DNA from: an uncultured Lachnospiraceae bacterium
GTDB taxonomy: Bacteria > Bacillota > Clostridia > Lachnospirales > Lachnospiraceae
Direction: 5' to 3'
Length of the DNA stretch: 7,984 nucleotides
Assembly: GCA_937915975.1 (NCBI GenBank)
Contig: CALGGL010000262.1
Span: forward strand, 1-7,984
The notes beneath the pieces were generated by a model, which saw nothing but the letters and a program-made list of their open reading frames with translations, did no database searches and was not told the origin of the DNA. Shown here piece after piece: positions 5,386 through 7,984 of the stretch; position 1 is the first letter of the stretch, and every line of letters begins with the position of its first letter. A program made the position numbers and the translations under genes.

Positions 5386-7245
5386 ATGAAAAGACCCATG
5401 CTATGGGCGGCGGCTATGTTTGCACTTGGAGAGGTGATAAGCTTATATGCCGGTGATTTAGCGTTGACAGGTATAATGATTATTATGCCTGCTTTTGGTA
5501 TGCATTTGATTTTAAGAGGAAATGATAAGCGGAAGAATAATAAGACCGGCTTTGCGGTAATTATTCTTTCGCTTTTTGTATTGCTCGGAAGTATGAATGT
5601 AAGGCTTAGGGATTTTGAGAGGAAGGAAGTGTATAAAGGTTTATTTGATGGACACGGGGATGAAGCAGATGGTGCCGTGGACCATGGACATGGGGATGAG
5701 GCGGAAGACGGAGCTTCGTGGAATAGGAAATTTTCAGGATATGGCATGGTTTATAAGCTTGATGAGAAGGATACGGGCGCTGACTTATATATTCGATTGG
5801 AAAATGGTTTAAACGTGATTATTTTTGGATACTCGGAAGGCGGCACATGGAATGGAGAGAAACGTTATGGATATGTAGAGTATGGAGGTGCAGGCTATGG
5901 AGATGTAGGATACGGGGATGCAGGCTATGGAGATGTAAGATATGGGAATGCAGGCTATGGAGATGTAGGATACGGGGATGCAGGCTATGGAGATGTAGGA
6001 TACGGAGATGCAGTTCGCGTGGAAGGTGAGTTGAAGATGTTTGAGCATACATCCAATCCCGGCTGCTTTGATTTTAAGAATTATTATAAGGCAAGAAATG
6101 TCTGCGGAAGCCTTAGGAATTATGATTTAGAAATTGTTTCGAAAAATACGAATCTTTTTTATAAATATTTGGATTTTTTGAGTGGAGTAAAAAGAAAATC
6201 AAGAGAAAGAATTTATTCCATAACCGATGAAAAGACAGCCGGAATTTACAGTGGAATTTTACTGGGTGACAGGAAGTCTGTGGATGAGTTTACAAGACTT
6301 GATTTTCAAAATAACGGCATAGCGCATATACTTGCCATATCGGGACTTCATATATCACTTATCTTCGGAATTATATATAAGCTGTTAAGAAAGCTCAGAC
6401 TTAACAGATATGCTGCGGGAATTGTAGGCTTTTTGATTCTTATTTCGTATTCGCTTATGACGGGATTCAGTATGTCGACTCTTAGAGCTCTTTGTATGAT
6501 TGTTCTTTCTCTGATAGCAATTTACACAGGTGAAAGCTATGATATGCCTACTGCGCTTTCGGCTTCTCTTTTTATCATACTTTTATATCAGCCGTTCCGA
6601 ATAACAGACAGTTCAGTTTTGATGAGCATCATGGCGATAGTGGGAATATGTGTGGGACAATATATCATAAAGCACATTGAATTTTTTTATTATGTCAATA
6701 CATTTCCTAAAAAAGTATGTGCGGCGTTTGTCTTTTCAATTTCGGTCAATGTGGTTATGTTTCCTGTTATAATTTACATTTATCACGAGGTAACGGTTTA
6801 CAGTATCTTTTTAAATTTGCTGGTTATACCGCTTATGACGATAGTGGTGCTTTCGGGGATGATTGGAATTGCTGTTTCATTTGTGAGTATGTCGTTTGGC
6901 GCATATGTGATAAAACCGGGTGCATTTATACTTAAGGTTTATGAGTGGTTATGCAATGTTTTTTATAGGCTTCCTTTCGGAAGGATTAATATCGGAAGAA
7001 TTAATGTTCTTATGGTTTTTCTTTATTATGCTATGCTGTTTTGCCTTTTAATTTTGTTTAATAAGAGATTCTTGGAAGTAACTCGTATGAAGCTTCACAG
7101 ACGTTTTAAAGTAAGTCTTTCTTTTAAAAAGTGGTGTCTTCTTAGGGTGGTTTATGCTGTTTTGGTTTTTGGCACATTTTCCGGAATTATTATTTTTACA
7201 TACAGGCTTTACTGTGGTGAGCTGATAGTTTTATTTGATATGGTT
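5386..7245 (+). CDS. comEC: ComEC/Rec2 DNA-uptake channel, truncated at a contig junction
   Basis: About 620 genuine residues of the inner-membrane channel that passes single-stranded DNA during transformation. Order: three N-terminal helices (about 5-70); an OB-fold (DUF4131) region (about 75-265) ending in VRVEGELKMFEHTSNPGCFD, a family hallmark; then the multi-helix Competence domain with ILLGDR (290-295) and HILAISGLHIS (314-324). Further helices run to YRLYCGELIVLFDMV. At this point the family normally reads a strand followed by GQGD, the start of the metallo-beta-lactamase domain; here it changes to unrelated sequence. The frame stays open to 7506, but residues after about 620 are the antisense of the GDSL gene and should not be annotated as ComEC. 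The OB-fold carries a large in-frame repeat (161-210) and a His/Asp-rich duplication (88-110). In full-length homologues a C-terminal nuclease-like domain would follow. Confidence 0.9.
5647..5715 (+). repeat. Two-copy His/Asp-rich in-frame duplication in comEC
   Basis: Residues 88-97 (DGHGDEADGA) are echoed by 100-110 (HGHGDEAEDGA), with equivalent codons 36 bases apart. It sits in the region after the third membrane helix and before the OB-fold core. The motif is acidic and histidine-rich; metal binding is conceivable but unsupported. Confidence 0.6.
5866..6015 (+). repeat. In-frame 15/30-bp minisatellite in comEC encoding YGD repeats
   Basis: Ten 15-bp units encode the pentapeptides YGYVE, YGGAG, YGDVG, YGDAG, YGDVR, YGNAG, YGDVG, YGDAG, YGDVG and YGDAV (residues 161-210). 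The two alternating forms tatggagatgtagga and tacggggatgcaggc make a 30-bp higher-order repeat. The units are a multiple of three, so the frame is kept whatever the copy number. The final unit runs into VRVEGEL, where ComEC homologues usually have a GDxVxVxG strand, suggesting that the array grew by slippage from this conserved segment. Confidence 0.95.
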
Positions 7246-7767
7246 AGCCTTGGCGTAAGCCTCGAGGCGCTTGTTAAGGGAGGCTACCTTTTCAGCGGAA
7301 TCCTTCACCTCGGGGCGCCAGGGGAATGCGCCTGCAGGAAGAAGCGAACAAAGGATTACCTTAATCTTATGGGCCTTTGCAAGTTCCACCATGGACACGA
7401 TATTCCCGAAGGTGTAATCCTCATTGTAGTCACCCTGGTTAAGGGCGATATCGTTGCATCCGGCAAGAATTGCGACGGTCTTCGGGTGAAGGTCGATGAC
7501 GTCTGAGCGGAAACGGAGGAGCATCTGGGCGGATACCTCACCGCTGATTCCGCGGCCGATGAAACGGCCGTCGCTGAAAAACCGGGCGTGCTTTTCGACC
7601 CATCCTTCCGTGATGGAGTCCCCCATCAGGACAACCCTCTTCTCCCCCTTTGCGGGTGCTTCGACTGAAGCGTTAGCGTCGCTGTACCTGTACAGATGGA
7701 CAAAATTCTGTCCCGATGCGGAGGCTGCGATGAGCGCCGCCGCAGCAATTGTCAAAAACCTCTTCAT
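7231..7767 (-). CDS. SGNH/GDSL-family hydrolase, Bacteroidota-like, 3' end lost at the junction
   Basis: A secreted serine esterase/acetylhydrolase-like protein; 178 residues remain. The ATG at 7767 gives MKRFLTIAAAALIAASASGQ, a clear signal peptide (cleavage near residues 17-20). Block I is MGDSITEGW with nucleophile S51; block II glycine is in RGISGEV (about 73-76); block III is LAGCNDIA with N105. The catalytic Asp-His block near the C-terminus is missing. The protein stops after YAKANHIK, where the family normally continues through a tyrosine-rich segment, so the TAA at 7231-7233 is probably produced by the junction. It starts one base after the Obg stop codon and has no Shine-Dalgarno, as is usual in Bacteroidota. 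Base composition is far richer in G+C than everything to the left. The native substrate is unknown. Confidence 0.85.
   Translation of the reverse strand: MKRFLTIAAAALIAASASGQNFVHLYRYSDANASVEAPAKGEKRVVLMGDSITEGWVEKHARFFSDGRFIGRGISGEVSAQMLLRFRSDVIDLHPKTVAILAGCNDIALNQGDYNEDYTFGNIVSMVELAKAHKIKVILCSLLPAGAFPWRPEVKDSAEKVASLNKRLEAYAKANHIK
7232..7245. other. Junction between two unrelated genomes, inside comEC
   Basis: The 14 bases tatttgatatggtt fit both sides. On the plus strand they continue ComEC (LFDMV, where GQGD is expected next). On the minus strand they continue the GDSL protein (NHIK, then TA as the first two bases of an expected Tyr codon). Left of it the DNA is AT-rich and Clostridia-like; right of it GC-rich and Bacteroidota-like. 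An assembly or library chimera is the most likely cause. Confidence 0.8.
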
Positions 7768-7768
7768 A

Positions 7769-7984
7769 CTAAATATCAGCTTTATTAAGGGCCTTCCAGA
7801 GTTCATCCTTAAGCTTGTCAAGGCCCATATTTGCAACCGAGGAAATGAATACGTGAGGGATATCCCCGGGAAGTTTAGCCTCTATGCTTTTCATTTTCCG
7901 GGAATCCACAAGGTCACACTTTGTAATCGCAAGTACGCGGTCCTTCACGAGCAGTTCCGGATTGTATTCGCGAAGCTCGTTAAG
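7769..7984 (-). CDS. obg: GTPase Obg, C-terminal 71 residues
   Basis: The frame is open to the right edge of the window, so only the C-terminal part of the G domain is present. It reads ELREYNPELL, then RVLAITKCDLVD containing the G4 motif TKCD, then HVFISSVANMGLDKLKDELW containing the G5-like SSV, and ends in WKALNKADI. This arrangement (NPELL, then G4, then FISSV and LKDxLW) is characteristic of Obg/CgtA, a ribosome-assembly and stringent-response GTPase. The protein ends directly after the G domain, as in Bacteroidota, without the OCT domain of many Firmicutes. It is followed after one base by the GDSL gene, so the two are likely in one operon of the source genome. Confidence 0.88.
   Translation of the reverse strand, partial: LNELREYNPELLVKDRVLAITKCDLVDSRKMKSIEAKLPGDIPHVFISSVANMGLDKLKDELWKALNKADI

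Noticed and set aside
5809..6052. Repeat-rich open frames in other frames across the comEC minisatellite
   Set aside because: They are shadows of the in-frame YGD repeat and have no ribosome site or recognisable domain.
7225..7260. Natural insertion or horizontal transfer of a Bacteroidota segment into comEC
   Set aside because: No inverted repeats, transposase, integrase or target duplication at the join, and both genes are cut in the middle; an artefact is simpler, although not proven.
7246..7506. C-terminal extension of ComEC to the TGA at 7504-7506
   Set aside because: This stretch is the antisense of the well-supported GDSL hydrolase gene and carries no ComEC metallo-beta-lactamase motifs.
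7768..7836. Upstream start giving a longer GDSL protein
   Set aside because: The extra residues are encoded over the end of obg in another frame; the signal peptide begins at the Met at 7767.

Overview
Positions 1 to about 7245 look like one low-GC, Gram-positive chromosome of the Clostridia, most likely Lachnospiraceae-like. The reasons are AT-rich coding sequence, strong GGAGG-type ribosome binding sites, a PhoB-type two-component system, lipobox lipoproteins and a ComEA/ComEC pair. The genus is not determined. The last ~740 bases (about 7246-7984) differ sharply: they are GC-rich (hand count 38/60 at 7501-7560 against 20/60 at 7081-7140), lack visible Shine-Dalgarno sites, and encode a Bacteroidota-like SGNH/GDSL hydrolase and the C-terminus of the GTPase Obg on the minus strand. 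The two parts meet inside comEC, at a short stretch that fits both genes. The simplest reading is a chimeric contig.

Layout: the 3' end of a YdcZ-type (DUF606) small-molecule transporter (2-289); a promoter region with a 21-bp direct repeat and a hairpin; a ComEA-like lipoprotein with SLBB and helix-hairpin-helix domains (427-1056); an OmpR/PhoB response regulator coupled to it (1068-1751); a convergent adenosine deaminase (1782-2750, minus); a 22/24-bp minisatellite (2861-3046); a sensor histidine kinase with a GTG start (3096-4556); a small GerMN-like lipoprotein (4558-5097); a 16/32-bp minisatellite (5101-5260); and the 5' two-thirds or so of comEC (5386 to about 7245), which carries its own in-frame 15-bp repeat. 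Then follow the junction and the foreign segment.

How the genes may work together: ComEA (DNA receptor) and ComEC (membrane channel) are the two core parts of the DNA-uptake machine. Here they bracket a response regulator, a histidine kinase and a surface lipoprotein, so a dedicated signalling system for competence or DNA uptake is a reasonable inference. The regulator and kinase genes, normally adjacent, are separated by an inverted adenosine deaminase gene. That gene is bounded by tandem repeats on both sides, and the kinase appears to have its own promoter whose -35 box lies in the last repeat unit. Four unrelated tandem-repeat arrays (17, 22/24, 16/32 and 15/30 bp) fall within about 4.3 kb, which is the most unusual feature of the window.

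No tRNA, rRNA, CRISPR array, insertion sequence or convincing intrinsic terminator was seen.
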